Source: Larus michahellis
Lineage: Eukaryota; Chordata; Aves; Charadriiformes; Laridae
Direction: 5' to 3'
Assembly (NCBI RefSeq): GCF_964199755.1
Contig: NC_133897.1
Coordinates: forward strand, 134,606,125-134,670,124
DNA length: 64,000 nucleotides
Below the pieces are notes generated by a model. That model was not told where the DNA came from and did not search any database. It saw only the letters and a list, made by a program, of their open reading frames with translations. Both the position numbers and the translations under genes were made by a program. This document shows positions 25,833 to 37,560 of this stretch, piece after piece (position 1 is the first letter of the stretch; every line of letters starts with the position of its first letter).

Positions 25833-28339
25833 GTATATGTAATATTTAAGCATAGTATGCATTTATAATAAGATAATATATAAAATATACTCTATATAAA
25901 AAATGTTTAACTCCATTCAAAAAAGCCAGTACTGTCCCTTTTTCTAGATTGTGCAAAACTGCTATTTTGTGTTTATTCTTCAACTGAAACAAAATGTGAA
26001 GGACTTTCATTTGTAAAAAGAAACGAAACCATGATTTATTTGGGAAGGGTTTGTTAGGGTTTTTTGCTAAACCAAAATTTAAAAGAAAATAGAAAAAAAA
26101 ATAATGGAAATTATTAAGTCTGATTTCTCACAAACTTTTGCTTCATGAAAATGTTTTCATGATCTTTTTGAAATCTGTGTGGAAACTTTTGCCTCAGCTC
26201 TTGTGCAAATGCAAGAGTTCGGAGTACAACTGATGCAGAGGGGAAGGGACAGAAGACTCCCGGACTTACCCTCAGATGCCTGCAAAATCTGCCACAAAAT
26301 TTTGTACATGGGGGTGTCAAGGCCTTGACAGCATCCTTCCTCCTCAACGAGCCACTTACTTACTTTTGTAGGTCTTCACAATAGACTGATAGATCTGCTG
26401 GTATTTCAAAAGCAGTTTCAAAATGACTCCAAAGGTGATATTCAAGATAATTGTGCCCAGTTGGGATCAGATTTTCAGAAGACATCAGAAAACCTCATCC
26501 TTTCTGGTATATTTTAGCTAGGTCAGTATTATTAACATTCTGGCCCTGGGTTATTTTGTCTAAGAGTTAGAAGAAACATTGAAATAGTAGCAACATCTTT
26601 CTCTGTGCTGAGTTGATCACATGCAACAAATATTTCACAATAATAAGAGTAGCTTTGTTGAAGTGAGGAGCATAAATTGGCTGCACAGCCTTAGGCCTGG
26701 TGACTTTTCTTTTGTAAGGAACTATTTCTTTTCTGGGCTCATTTAATTGCTTACTCCTACCATGTATTGTACACGGGAACTGTAGTCTCTGCTTACCAGA
26801 TACCTACCTACACTATTTCTAGGGCATCTTTAAACAATTCGCAACTTTATGAGTTACCACTGGGGTTGAACTTTCAATCACCAATAACCCCAGTGATACA
26901 ACAACTGAGGACTTGGTTAATAAGGCTGTGTATAAAAGCTGGTTGGAGTATAGTTACTGTGCTGCCCTCCAGACTGGTACGTCTTCCTTGACAAGAAAAA
27001 AAAATCTGCATCTCTTTTACGTTATATTTTGTTTCTGTATAGGACGAAGTCAAGATTTGTTTGCAATAAATTGTCATTTTATGATAATACAAGGCAAGAA
27101 ATTTCAGTTTAAGTAGTTGGGTTATCACAGTTATATTTGATCTAGCTAGCTACGTGGCTTGGACGTACAATATTAGGTTAAATTCAGGTACTATTGAAAT
27201 CAATGGACAAACCTCTGCTGTATTCAGCACAGCCTGGATGAAGCTCAGTCTTTCAGTTTCAGAAAAATGAGGTATATTTTAGGCAATAGGTAATTCAATT
27301 TTTGCACCACAGACAGATGTCACATTTTGATTTCTGTTTCCCTGCCACATTTAAATACGTCTTCTTTGCTTTGAACCGCATGTGAAGACTTCCTGTGTTT
27401 AAACCTATATAAGTTAAAAAAACCTAACATATCTATCTCCAGCCCAGTTCAACTACAGTGAATTGGGGCTGGGGCAGGAGGTGGAAACAGGCTGTTTTAA
27501 AACAGGGAATTAGACTTGATTGACTTTATTATTATTGCCCTTGAACATTTTTAACAGGTACCCATGGCTTATAAAAAAGAAAATGCATATGTGTGCTATG
27601 CTGCACATATAATCACAAACAAAAGTAAATAAGCAGGCTTAGGTGATCTGTTTTAATGCACAAAGATATTTTTAATATATTGCACTGAGAGGCATAAACT
27701 GTGTTATCCAGGTTAAGTTTCCTCTCATATATTGTGTGCTGTCGGATAAAACTTCACAGGTATTCAGGCTCCCCTAGATCCTGGTTGTCAAAAATAAAAG
27801 AAAGTTTGGTCCTTAAATTTTAAGTTATATTTTCAGGTTATCAAGCACTCTGTTTTGCTTTCCCTCTTCTCATAAATCAGTTATTGAGGTCTATTTAATT
27901 AAGAACAGATTAGAAACATTTTCATTGTTGTTTTTTAAATTTCCTTTGTACTGAAGTGCTACGGAGTTAGAACACCAAGCACAAAAGTGCACAGCCAACC
28001 ATGACTAACTGCATAAAGCAAATAACAAGCTGTATGATCAAAAACGAAAGCCAGTGCCGTTCATGTGGAATAATAGAAATCATACCACCAAAACACTTCA
28101 TACACGTCTCATCTACTGACGTACACACTTGCTCAGCTCATATCACGCCTCAGGAATGCAGTTACAAACAGAAAGGGACCTGCACGAGAGGTAAATACCC
28201 AGAGGGGAAGCCGCGCTTCCCTGTGCCTCATCCTGGCGGTACTTCACCCCTTCAGCTTGAGGTTCGTCGGCTGTGGGGAGGGAAAGGCAGAGCAAGCTGT
28301 TACTCAGGACATGCTTCTCTCCTTCCAGCTGTTCTGGAG

Positions 28340-28641
28340 ACCTGGAGGTGCTGTTTGCAAGGGCACGTAGTGATAGGACGAGGGGCAATGTTTTTAAACT
28401 AGAGCAGGGCAGGTTTAGATTAGGCATTAGGAAGAAGTTCTTTACAATGAGGGTGGTGAGACACTGGAACAGGTTGCCCAGAGAGGTGGTGGAGGCCCCA
28501 TCCCTGGAGACATTCAAGGCCAGGCTTGATGAGGCTCTGAGCAACCTGATCTAGTTGAAGATGTCCCTGCTACTGCAGGGGGGTTGGACTAGATGACCTT
28601 TACAGGTCCCTTCCAACCCAACACATTCTATGATTCTACGA
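28340..28641 (+). mobile_element. CR1 LINE 3' fragment
   Basis: Begins abruptly in the last part of ORF2 and reads [38 protein letters not shown] and LDEALSNLI, then the CR1 3' end with GGTTGGACTAGATGACC, GGTCCCTTCCAACCC and ATTCTATGATTCTACGA. Same subfamily as the copy at 4105-4474. Antisense to STAU2, about 4.2 kb past its stop codon. Confidence 0.93.
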
Positions 28642-31600
28642 TCTCCTCGGGGAGCTACGCCAAATATAGGTACCAAACACTACTGCTCAGTGCAGCTAAA
28701 CTTGCCATGTTTGAGCTGGAAGGCTGGTGAAGGACAGTCACTCTCCGTTCCCACTGGTCACAGAATGATGTCCTTCCAAAGCACAGAAAAATCACCACGC
28801 AATGTTGTATTTAGGGCTCTGACATAGGCCCTGTCTTCACCATCATTAAAAATAGCCTTCAACCCTCTGCTGATTTCTCTCAGGGGTTGCAAAGGCCATT
28901 CTTATTTGAGCAAAGAAAATCTTCCCTGTTTATGGGGTGTAACTGAGAGTGGGGAAATGCTGGATATTTCTGGGAGAGGATAAAGAGATTTTTACCAAGC
29001 GTATATTTTTGACATAGTGTTTTGAAACAAACAAACGAACAAAAGACCAAACCTCTGCCTATTAACTGGAAAACAAATCCAGCTTAAAATTTTTGCTCAA
29101 CTCTCGCTGCAGGAAATGTGAAACTTTCTGCTGTTTCATGGGGAATTGGAGCAGGCCAGAGAGACGAGAACAACAACAAGCAGCCACCCACCAATAAAAT
29201 GCATGTAGTAAAGTACTGTCAGAGAGATCAAGGGCTTTGCATACGCGTTAGGAAGGATTCGATTTCATTGTTAGTTCAGGCCAAGAAGGAGGAGATTCCA
29301 TATTCCTGCAATCGTTCATCCCGACTACTCCCCTACTGATTTTTAAAATCTGTTGTGGCTCAGGCCTTTCCTCATGCTCCAGAAGGGAGAGATGGCAGAA
29401 GGAACAAGAGCTTCTGTGGTTCCTCTCTACTCGTTATCCAAAGACCCTTTAAAAATGTTACCGATGAGTGCTAAATCTTTTAAATCCTATGACTATGACT
29501 TCGATCAAAGGAAATTATATACCAGCATAATGCTCTCTTGAATTCGGTGGGGACTCTAGCTGAGGACTAAATTCAGCTCTAATGTAAGTGGAAGGTGAAT
29601 GCTGGGACGGCTGGGGACAGAAACCTGCACCCTCTTCTCCAGCTCTACATCCCCGATGCTGCTGCATTTTGCATTCATTGGAAGCAGCGCATCTGTCCCT
29701 TTGGAAATCAGTGCTACACGTGTCAATGCAAGAACAGAAACTTCCAGAGTGTGTGGAGTTGTTGACAGGCCAGTGTGCAATTGGAGATGATAACTCAGAT
29801 ATAAAAGTAATTGTGCAAATTCTCACCCTTTGAGTCATATCAGATACCCCCATTCACTCAGTGATGAAACTTTTCCTGTGCAAGTTCTTAGTTCACTGAC
29901 CCCCAGAAGGTGTTGAGAAGATTTTCTGAGAGGATTCCTGAGGGTCCTGTTTTCTCTTTAGCATGATTCCTCCCAATTAGTGAGTGTTATAGGCCCAGAA
30001 CTGATGACAAGTTGGGTTCTGAGTCCTTAAAGAGTTGAACATGGTGTTGACCGCAGTGCCCTCAGTAGTTTGCTAGATAGGCAGACTGCCTGTCCTAAGC
30101 TTTGTTCCTTATTCCTGCCGTATTCCTAAGCACCAGTTTGCACCTCAGATCCACATCTGTAAAATATGGCATTTTCTCATCTTTGAAAGCGCTCTGAGAT
30201 CCAGGATGAGAGGTGTGGGATGAGTGCAAAACAGGGAACTAAACTATTCTCGATCCTTGGCAAGCAGAAGTTTGACAAAGTCTCTACCTCAAAGAAGGTA
30301 TAATCTAAAAAATAAAAATAAAAAAAACATTCATTGCTGTCAGAAAAGTAAACTCAACACTTTTAGAACTAATAATAACATTCAGACATATTGCTACTCT
30401 TCCAGTGATTAGCTAATTATTAAACAAAACCAAATATAAAGTTTACTTTGTTCCATTGGTCCCTATTTACAAATGCTTATCTAATTTCAGGAAGGAAAAT
30501 CAGAAAACAAAATGAGGTTACTGAGGGAAAATAAACTGTGTTTTAGATCATTGGACTTAAGACCTCCCCAGCAGCTTATCACTTTGCTGTTCTCCACATG
30601 CACTGCAGCAAGCCCGGCGCTCAGCGCTGAGGCCACTTGCAACAAAGCAACTCGTCTGAAGTTTAGGGGACACATTTTCGTGGCTTTGCCCTGGGAATGG
30701 CAGCAAGTATCAAGCTGTACCTTGAGCTTCTGAGCAAACCAGTACAAAGGGTTTCTCTGGAGTGACGGCGGGTTCTGTTAATGCCAGGGAGACCACACTG
30801 CCAGTCTCCTTGTCACATTCTCCCCAGTGAGCTCAGCCTCTTGCCCTTAGGACAGAGTTGTCAAGGAGGGGGTTTGCCTCTCCCTTTTGTTCTCGTTCTC
30901 CATGGGAGGGGACAGCAATGCCATTTGTACTCTTTTGCATACTGGCAGGTACTGCTAAAGCACAGACTGAGCCTGTTTCTGAGCTCCCTGAGCTGGCTGC
31001 TGAGGTGAAGGAGCAGTAGAAATTCTGCTCCAGTTGCCAGTTAGGCAGGTAACATATCCCTGAGAAAGATGATGTGCAAGAGCTAATTATTTTTGTATGC
31101 TGCTGCCTGAATAACTGGCGTCTGCCAGGTGCCAAATGCCCCTAGAAATCTCCCAGTTCCGTGGGAGCTGAAGGGTTCAGCTTGCTCCTGACTCTTTTAT
31201 GGAGTCAGACCCCAGAAAACTGCAAACTTTTAGCACAAAAGCTCCTCATCCGCTGCGGAGGGGGGGAGAATGAATCATACCCACGAGAAACATGAAGTAG
31301 AAAAAAGGACTCCAAAGTCTTAGTGGCCGCTGATTCTGTCAGAGCATGATGCATGCTACCCTGAAAGCCTGTTGCAGAGGTGAATCAATGCCACCCTACC
31401 TTGCACCATTTCCTTACGTTGCTGTTTGCCTGCTTTCCCGCGTGAGTCACTTGGGTTGTGATCCCCGGTTTACATGCTTCTAACATCTTGTGCAACGTTG
31501 TCGTGACTGTTATGCAGTTGGTAGAAGCTTTATGCGTTTGTTGCATTAGGTTTACATAAAATAAAATATCTGTATTGTGGATAAATAAATGACTTAAATT

Positions 31601-32087
31601 CCAGGATGACTGGTCTAATGCAGTAAGGTTGTAGAAGGTGGTGGCATGGGGGAAGGTAGGTTGGACCCTGGCTTTGGCGTGGTAGCCAGTCATTTGTTAG
31701 TTTGTAATTGGGTTTTTTTCACTTCATTCTCTTAGCTGTCTACCTGTGAATGATAAAGAAAGAGACGACACTGTCATTGTACACATGAACTGATGTGGTT
31801 TTACTGCATTTGGCCACACACTTAAAAGAAATAGGCTGGTACAGAGCAGCCACATCCCTGCTGCCGCTCCTTTCACAAAAGAATGATCTTTACATCAACA
31901 GTCTTCCATCCTTGGCTTGATAACGTTGCAGTCCTACCTTTTGCTCTTGGTCCGAATGCAGAGATTAAAAACACTCAGTTGATGCAAACGGTGGGTTGAT
32001 ACAACACACAGAATGGGGTGTAGATGTGCTTCACACAACAGAGAGCAGAATTGAAGGGGAAAATGTTGCTTGGAGGCAAGACGCCTC
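28642..32087. other. Region downstream of STAU2
   Basis: Between the CR1 at 28.3 kb and the assumed end of the STAU2 3'UTR. Holds one MIR-like fragment (30131-30230). If STAU2 uses the distal AATAAA at 27525-27530, this whole stretch would be 3'UTR; otherwise it is intergenic. No coding frame recognised. Confidence 0.5.
30131..30230 (+). mobile_element. MIR-like SINE fragment
   Basis: Contains CACATCTGTAAAATATGGCA and GAAAGCGCTCTGAGATCC, the pattern of the second half of MIR elements as seen in reptile and bird genomes. Lies about 2.6 kb past the STAU2 stop codon. Confidence 0.6.
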
Positions 32088-32793
32088 TTTAATTGATTAT
32101 GGCAAGGAAAATCAATACCATATCTGCTTTTTTCCTGGAGTATATCGAGACTGATCATAACTAACATCTGTTCATGTTAAGCAAATACTTGTCATGATTT
32201 AAACTTCTGTTTGCATACAACTCTGAGTAGTGCATCTTAAAGTCATACATATTCATATAGAATGAAGAATGCATAATGTCTGCATAAAAAGATAAGCTGT
32301 ATGACTATATATGAAGACAACAACTACAATTCTCACCGCACTGTCATTGGTTAATTTTAAAATATTCAAGCATTATTTAAAAAACAGTAAGCTGAACTTA
32401 AAACTACACTACGAAAAAATTGTATAACTGAACCAATGCTGACTTGTTTTCCTCCATATTAATCAATTTTAAAGTTTCCCTTTTTTTTTTTTCCCTAACA
32501 CTTTTTGTTAATTAGTTGTTATTTTAACCTCCAGTAACATGATCAGACTTCTTCTGCCTCTGGGCAATTGAGTTATGCTCTGATCTCGAGTTCTAAGGGA
32601 AATGTTCAATTTTGTTTTTTTCCACAGTTGAGTAAACAGTACCGTGTATACTATCTCCTGTGTTAGAATAGTGTTGTCTTCACATAAGACTCAAATAATG
32701 GTATTAGTCATTCATTTCCTTGTACACATACACCCTATTGCGTGTTGACAGGTTTATAAGGATGCAGTGGCAGCCGTGGGTGCTGGGAAGCTC
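32088..32793 (-). other. STAU2: STAU2 3' untranslated region (3' limit uncertain)
   Basis: Sequence directly after the STAU2 stop codon on the minus strand. It is A/T-rich and has no coding signal. I find no canonical AATAAA on the minus strand between the stop and about 27.5 kb. The nearest variant I chose is ATTAAA (plus-strand TTTAAT at 32088-32093), and that sets the limit given here. The first canonical AATAAA on the minus strand corresponds to 27525-27530, which would make a 3'UTR of about 5 kb. The start is certain; the end is a guess. Confidence 0.5.
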
Positions 32794-32887
32794 CTAGACG
32801 ACAGCCTTTGAATCCTTGCAGTCCTGAGCAATGGTGCCTGAGTTAGTCTGTTTATTGTCTGCTTTCTCTCCCAGATGCTTGACTTGT
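32794..32887 (-). CDS. STAU2: STAU2 terminal coding exon with stop codon
   Basis: Last coding exon of Staufen homolog 2, a double-stranded-RNA-binding protein of cytoplasmic mRNA transport granules. Read on the minus strand, an acceptor (polypyrimidine then CAG, 32888-32890) is followed by one base that completes a split lysine codon. Thirty codons and a TAG (32794-32796) follow. The translation starts QVKHLGEKADNKQ and contains TIAQDCKDSKAVV before the stop. From memory, human STAU2 ends with QAKHLREKADNNQ and SIAQDCKKSNSAV, so length, register and most residues agree. Intron phase (2) matches the donor of the exon at 33739-33827. This tail follows the degenerate fifth RNA-binding domain and has no catalytic residues. 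Too short and too diverged to be found by ORF length; the homology is recognised by eye, not by a search. Confidence 0.93.
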
Positions 32888-33738
32888 CTGAAAGATTAAT
32901 ACATTAACAAGAGTGGTAAGGTCCAGGGTTGCACATCTTTAAGACATGTTTATTAGCAGATGGCACATGAGATTCAAAGGTCACCGTGGAAGGTAACATT
33001 TTAAAGTGAAACAACAATATTTATGTTCAAATACTATGCTGATGAGATCATATGGAAAAATGTTTCTGATTAAATTAGCTTATAAATAGCCACAATTTAT
33101 CTATTGAAAATTCCAAATGCCACTTTTAGTCTTCTTTCTTTTATTCTATTACTTCCTAATTTATTTAGTAACACAAGACTACCTTCTTTCGTAAACAGAC
33201 TAGCAGCTGGAAAAAAAAAGCTATACTGGACAGACAATCCCACTTTCTTAAATAATTGAAAATCCAGTGTGAAACCTGGTTCTATTGTCTACTACTTAAA
33301 GGTCATAGTCCACATAAGAGTTTTTTAAGACCTGAAAGAAATTTTAACTTTTAAATTCTCTAGGGTAAAATTCATCTTGCAGACATAAGGACTTATTGGC
33401 AGATAGCTATCCTTATTTACAGGCAATATCATGTGCGACAACACGTTTGACAAAAATCACGTTATGCTACTTACCCAGAATCCATACAATGGAAAGAAAA
33501 TCCTTTTCTTTAGGCTTCCCATAGGAGGACTGACTGTCTCATAGCTCATTAGTAATTATTATTAGTAATGCTAAACCTGGTATCTTGTTTATCCTCTCAA
33601 GTTGTCACAAACTGTACGTAAATTCCAGAGGAAATAGTTTTGCACGGGTTTAAAAGGGCAACTAAGCTCTTTAATTAACATTTCTTATCTGCCACGCCAC
33701 ACAGGCATTAAAATGCAGAGGATTTAAACGGTACTTAC
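32888..33738 (-). other. STAU2: STAU2 last intron
   Basis: An 851-base phase-2 intron bounded by GTAAGT at 33733-33738 and a CAG acceptor at 32888-32890, both read on the minus strand. A TTAAT-containing stretch just upstream of the acceptor could supply the branch point. A second donor-like GTAAGT lies at 33471-33476 on the same strand, but I see no exon that would use it. No recognisable repeat. Confidence 0.85.
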
Positions 33739-33827
33739 TTTTCATGTGATCCGTTTTCAACTTTCATAGCCCCTTCCACTGGATCCAGTCCTTGTTCTGA
33801 AAACTGTTTCAAGGCACTTAACGCTGC
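33739..33827 (-). CDS. STAU2: STAU2 penultimate coding exon
   Basis: An 89-base exon of Staufen homolog 2. On the minus strand it follows a T-rich acceptor ending TTTAG and is followed by a strong donor GTAAGT (33733-33738). It is read in phase 0: AALSALKQFSEQGLDPVEGA, then MKVENGSHE and two bases of a split lysine codon. From memory, human STAU2 has AALSALKQFSEQGLDPIDGA followed by MNIEKGSLEK at this place, so the first 16 residues agree exactly. AALSALKQFSEQ corresponds to the last helix of the degenerate dsRNA-binding domain 5 in the Staufen C-terminus; in the paralogue STAU1 this region takes part in dimerisation through the Staufen-swapping motif. The upstream exon, expected to end near LARIQGFQ, is not in the window. 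Confidence 0.95.
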
Positions 33828-36800
33828 CTAAAGAAAAAATGAGTTGTCAAAAAAACCCTCTGACACAACTGTATTAACACCAAATGAAGGAAGGAATGTA
33901 TTTTGATATTCTAGATTTAAATAATTTCCCATATATTGAAGCCATTTAGGCTACAGAGCTAACAGAGTGGGTACGTGACAGCTGGTAAACGGCTCTGCTT
34001 GTGCGCAGGTTTGAGAGTATCTTCTTCTTCCTGGGTATATGAGTGACTTCCATTTGTGTTAATGCAAGCTTCATCACCTACATGAAGAACATGATATACT
34101 TTTAGGATTCTTGCTTCTCTGGCCTGTAAAGTCCCTCCAGCTTCCCCATGTGCTTTCTTAGATCCCACGCTTTCTGGAGCTCCTATGGATAAACTCTTGT
34201 CTTGTAGATGATGGCAGAAGGTGTGAACAATGAGAAGGGGGTCAGCAGGACACTACTGACACTCTGGGGCTGGATCTCGAACCACGCAGCAGACTGATGT
34301 CTTATGCACAGGTAACGAAGTGTGCTAAACAGGGTGAGCCAGTATGGGACGATTATGAAGCATCAGCAACAGAAGAACGATCAATTTTCAGCGGACATTT
34401 TTCTGTGCAAGTGCATTCTTTACTGACCAGCTCGTCTCTCATCTTCGTGAGTCCCGCTTTAGGACTCAAAATTGTTCTTCTCTCCCCCCCTAACTGCTTT
34501 GGCAAAAGACAAATGATTTTTTGTAATTAATTTAGCAAAGGTTGATTATGAAACTCTCAGACACCACGTGGCTGACTTTGAAAACACACCCAGCACAATA
34601 AAAATGTTGAGGTCAGTTCAGTCTTGAAGGTGAAATGTAAAGCAGAACTGAAAAACGGGTTTTTCTCATTAATCACTCCCATCTAAGATGCATTCAGAAC
34701 TAATCACAGGGGAGAAAAAGGTAACTCTTCACAGGGACTGTCACCTAAGGTAACACCTCAAACACTGGAACTGACTGCAGGCCCTACAGCACTGTTCTGC
34801 ACTGTCAGGCAACAACTGCTGTTTAGAAAATTGGAAGTTGCTCTCTTGTTGATTGTTGGCACAGAAAGAATCCATGTGTCTATCTTCACTTCCCGTTCCT
34901 CTCGGAGAGCAGGGATTCTGCCCGGAACAGGAGCTGCCATTGTAATGAAGTACTAGATTTGCTCTCATACTAATTCTTTGCCTGGATTCTCTCAACAGCT
35001 CCTTCCCGTGAAAGGTATGTTTATACAACTTAAATATTATTAGACAATGTGTATTTTGGTGAGATGAATAACAGCACAAAAATTGCCAGGCTGCCCTAAA
35101 GTGAAAGACCATGTATCTCAGATTTGTCTATAGTAATGACTAGCTGATAAAGCTTCAGATGGCTGTACAAGGTACTCCCACCCATAATGCATGAAGGTGG
35201 AATCTTTCTAGTCAGTGAAGTTTTATGGTGGGTTTTTTTTTTCCCCTAGCAAATAAATAAAAACCTAAACATTTTCTAAAGTGTCTTGGTAAACCTCAGA
35301 TTATCACTGTTACTTACCCATCCACTCTACCTTTACCACGTGTTCTGGGGCCCTTGTTAGCTGACAGCTAACCTGCTCTCTACTTGCTCCTTCTTCCCAT
35401 CCACTGACATAATTTCTTCTGCTTAAAATCTCTGCTGCCCACATCTTTCTTTTTATCCTTTTTCCATGCTATGGCGAAGGGCTGAGCCTCAGCTTCACCT
35501 CAGTAACAACTTCTCCCATTACAGGATCTTTCACTTTTATCACCCGTTGGGTTCCCCAGTGAATGGATTCTCCCTTTCCTCATTTCTTCTGGTTTTCCTG
35601 ACATTTTGATATATTTGCATTTTTTATAAGACAGCTCTTTCTTTACCACTTCATAGTGTTCCTTGCAGTTTCAGACGTGCATTTTCAAATCCTATAAGCT
35701 CTACTCGCTATCTGCCTTTGCATCCTCAATCTTGACTGCACAGCAAAATCACTGTTTGTTCCACCCGAATAGTTCCTCTGGCGGCAACAAGGGTTTTCAT
35801 CTACTCTCCTCTCAACTCCTCTGTTTGTCCCAGTAATCCAACACATTTCTTCATGTCAGATTCTCTCTTATCCTCCTCTCCCTGGCGTCCTTTTCATCAC
35901 AATGCAAGCACTACTCATCAGGTGAGGAAGGGGAGTGATTTGGGCTGCTGTGCTGCCTTGCACAGGACTGCTCCTCTATTGTACTTTAGCTCGTCATGGG
36001 TTAACAACTATGAGAATCAAACAATTCGATGGGTAGGGTTTGGCACACAAGAATCTCCTGTCTTCTCATATCCATTTTTCCTGAGGCACATTAGCAAAAC
36101 AATCAGGATCTCCCTTCTTCTTATGTACGGTCATCTAAAAACCATTACCAGGTAGCACTGCTAGGAGAGGAGGAAGCTGAGACATCTGCTCCTCCTACAC
36201 TGTTTAATTGCTACGTCATCTGTTTTTGAACCCACATTGTTTACTTTGTTATATCCATTCTTAGCTTCCGGGTCTGATGTGTGAATTGTAAACTTGTTGT
36301 GGAAGAACTGTTTGTTCAGGTTATTTGTTTGTACAGTGACTTGGATGAAAAGGCTCTGATCGTAGCTGGTAAGGAGTAGAGCCAAGCAATGTTTCATTCA
36401 AGATTAGATCACAGGTTGATCTTATGATATGCAGAACAGTCTGATCTTGCTCAGTGGTCACTGAAATCTCCATATCATCAAGAGATTAATTAGGCCAACG
36501 CAAACTTCCTAATTCCTTTCAAGAATTGCTCTGAATATGAGTACATCTGTTACTTACTACTGTTTTACTCATAGAACTGGCTATTGCAAGGCATACCACA
36601 TAAATTACACAGCAGCTTTCAGGGTTGCTTTCCAGAGAAACTGCTTTGGAACTTCGTGGAGGAATATTGGCTGCTATCTCAATAGAAACAGATCACAAGG
36701 GCATCTCTTCTAACAGCAAGGGAAGAAGTACTACACTATAAAATAATGAATTATTTGCCTGTAAGCATGGGTCATTACTATATGGGTGTCAAGGAAGTAA

Positions 36801-36899
36801 ATATGGAACAATTAGAGGAAAATAAATTGAAGGTATGATTCAAAGTGTTTAATGTTAAGCATGTTTAATACCAACACAACATCCGAATCCTAATGCTTG

Positions 36900-37560
36900 T
36901 GATGTGGTGCAGTCTCATTTCTTCATCTCACCCTTCTTCAAATCATGCCCTTCCCAAACTGAAATGTGATATAAAAGATAAGATCTCAGATCTAATGTAT
37001 TTCTGAAACCAAATATCAGAGGGGGAAAGCGGCAGGAAAGCAGCCCTGTATCTGTATCCTTGATCTTCCAAGCAGAGGTGTCAGGGTGTTTGCGTGAGCA
37101 CCATTGAAGAGCCAGAGCTTTACACCATCCCTCATTGCTAGGCTTCTCACCTTTGTTGCTCTTGGAAGCCGACGATCTCTTCAAAAGCTCATGCTTCTCA
37201 CTACCAAGTCCATGCTCCCCCATCTTCTGCCTCAATCCCACATCTTTCCCAAGCCACTCCAGTGCAGCTGTTCTTCCCCTACCTACTATCCATCCCAGAG
37301 CTCTGTCTTCTCTTACAGCAGAGGCAACGATCACCTCTACTTCTTCACAAATCTCCACCAACCCAGACCCCTACTTTTTCCTGCTCCTAAATGCTCTCCT
37401 ACCCAGGACCCCCAGCTTCTCCCAGCTCCCAGAGCTAAACTTTCCTTCCCGAAGTCCTCCCAACCTCCTACACCTCACAGTCCCTCTTTATCTTCCAGTT
37501 CCCTAACGTGTTCCAGTTTTGTATGAGATCTGATTTCTTTTTCACGGAACCATGTCTCTC
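36900..37560. other. Pyrimidine-rich block in the STAU2 intron
   Basis: The plus strand is rich in C and T, most strongly at about 37190-37510, with few G. This lack of stop codons yields overlapping long frames on both strands (140 codons plus, 148 codons minus). The translated products are low-complexity (serine, proline, leucine on plus) and match nothing I know, so I do not call them genes. Confidence 0.6.

Larger units (their letters stand above)
21381..28339. other. Intergenic stretch without recognised genes
   Basis: Contains the longest open frame of the window (ATG at 22351 to about 23040, 229 codons, plus), which has no recognisable homology, as well as the possible ancient repeat at 23640-23880 and the CA repeats at 25.8 kb. 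The canonical minus-strand AATAAA nearest to STAU2 lies at 27525-27530. Confidence 0.55.

Noticed and set aside
28001..28554. Frames of 133 and 93 codons on the plus strand and 133 on the minus strand around 28.1-28.55 kb.
   Set aside because: The shared part is a CR1 fragment read forwards or backwards; the rest has no match.
1..30000. Search for RDH10 exons, the expected neighbour beyond the STAU2 3' end.
   Set aside because: No stretch matching the RDH10 C-terminus or other exons was recognised; the gene probably lies outside the window.
33428..33500. A strong GTAAGT donor on the minus strand at 33471-33476 within the last STAU2 intron, hinting at another exon.
   Set aside because: Upstream on that strand there is no acceptor with an open frame in a fitting phase; stops occur in every frame. 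Probably a decoy site.
37104..37526. A 140-codon serine/proline-rich frame.
   Set aside because: Low complexity caused by the pyrimidine-rich strand; the opposite strand is equally open.
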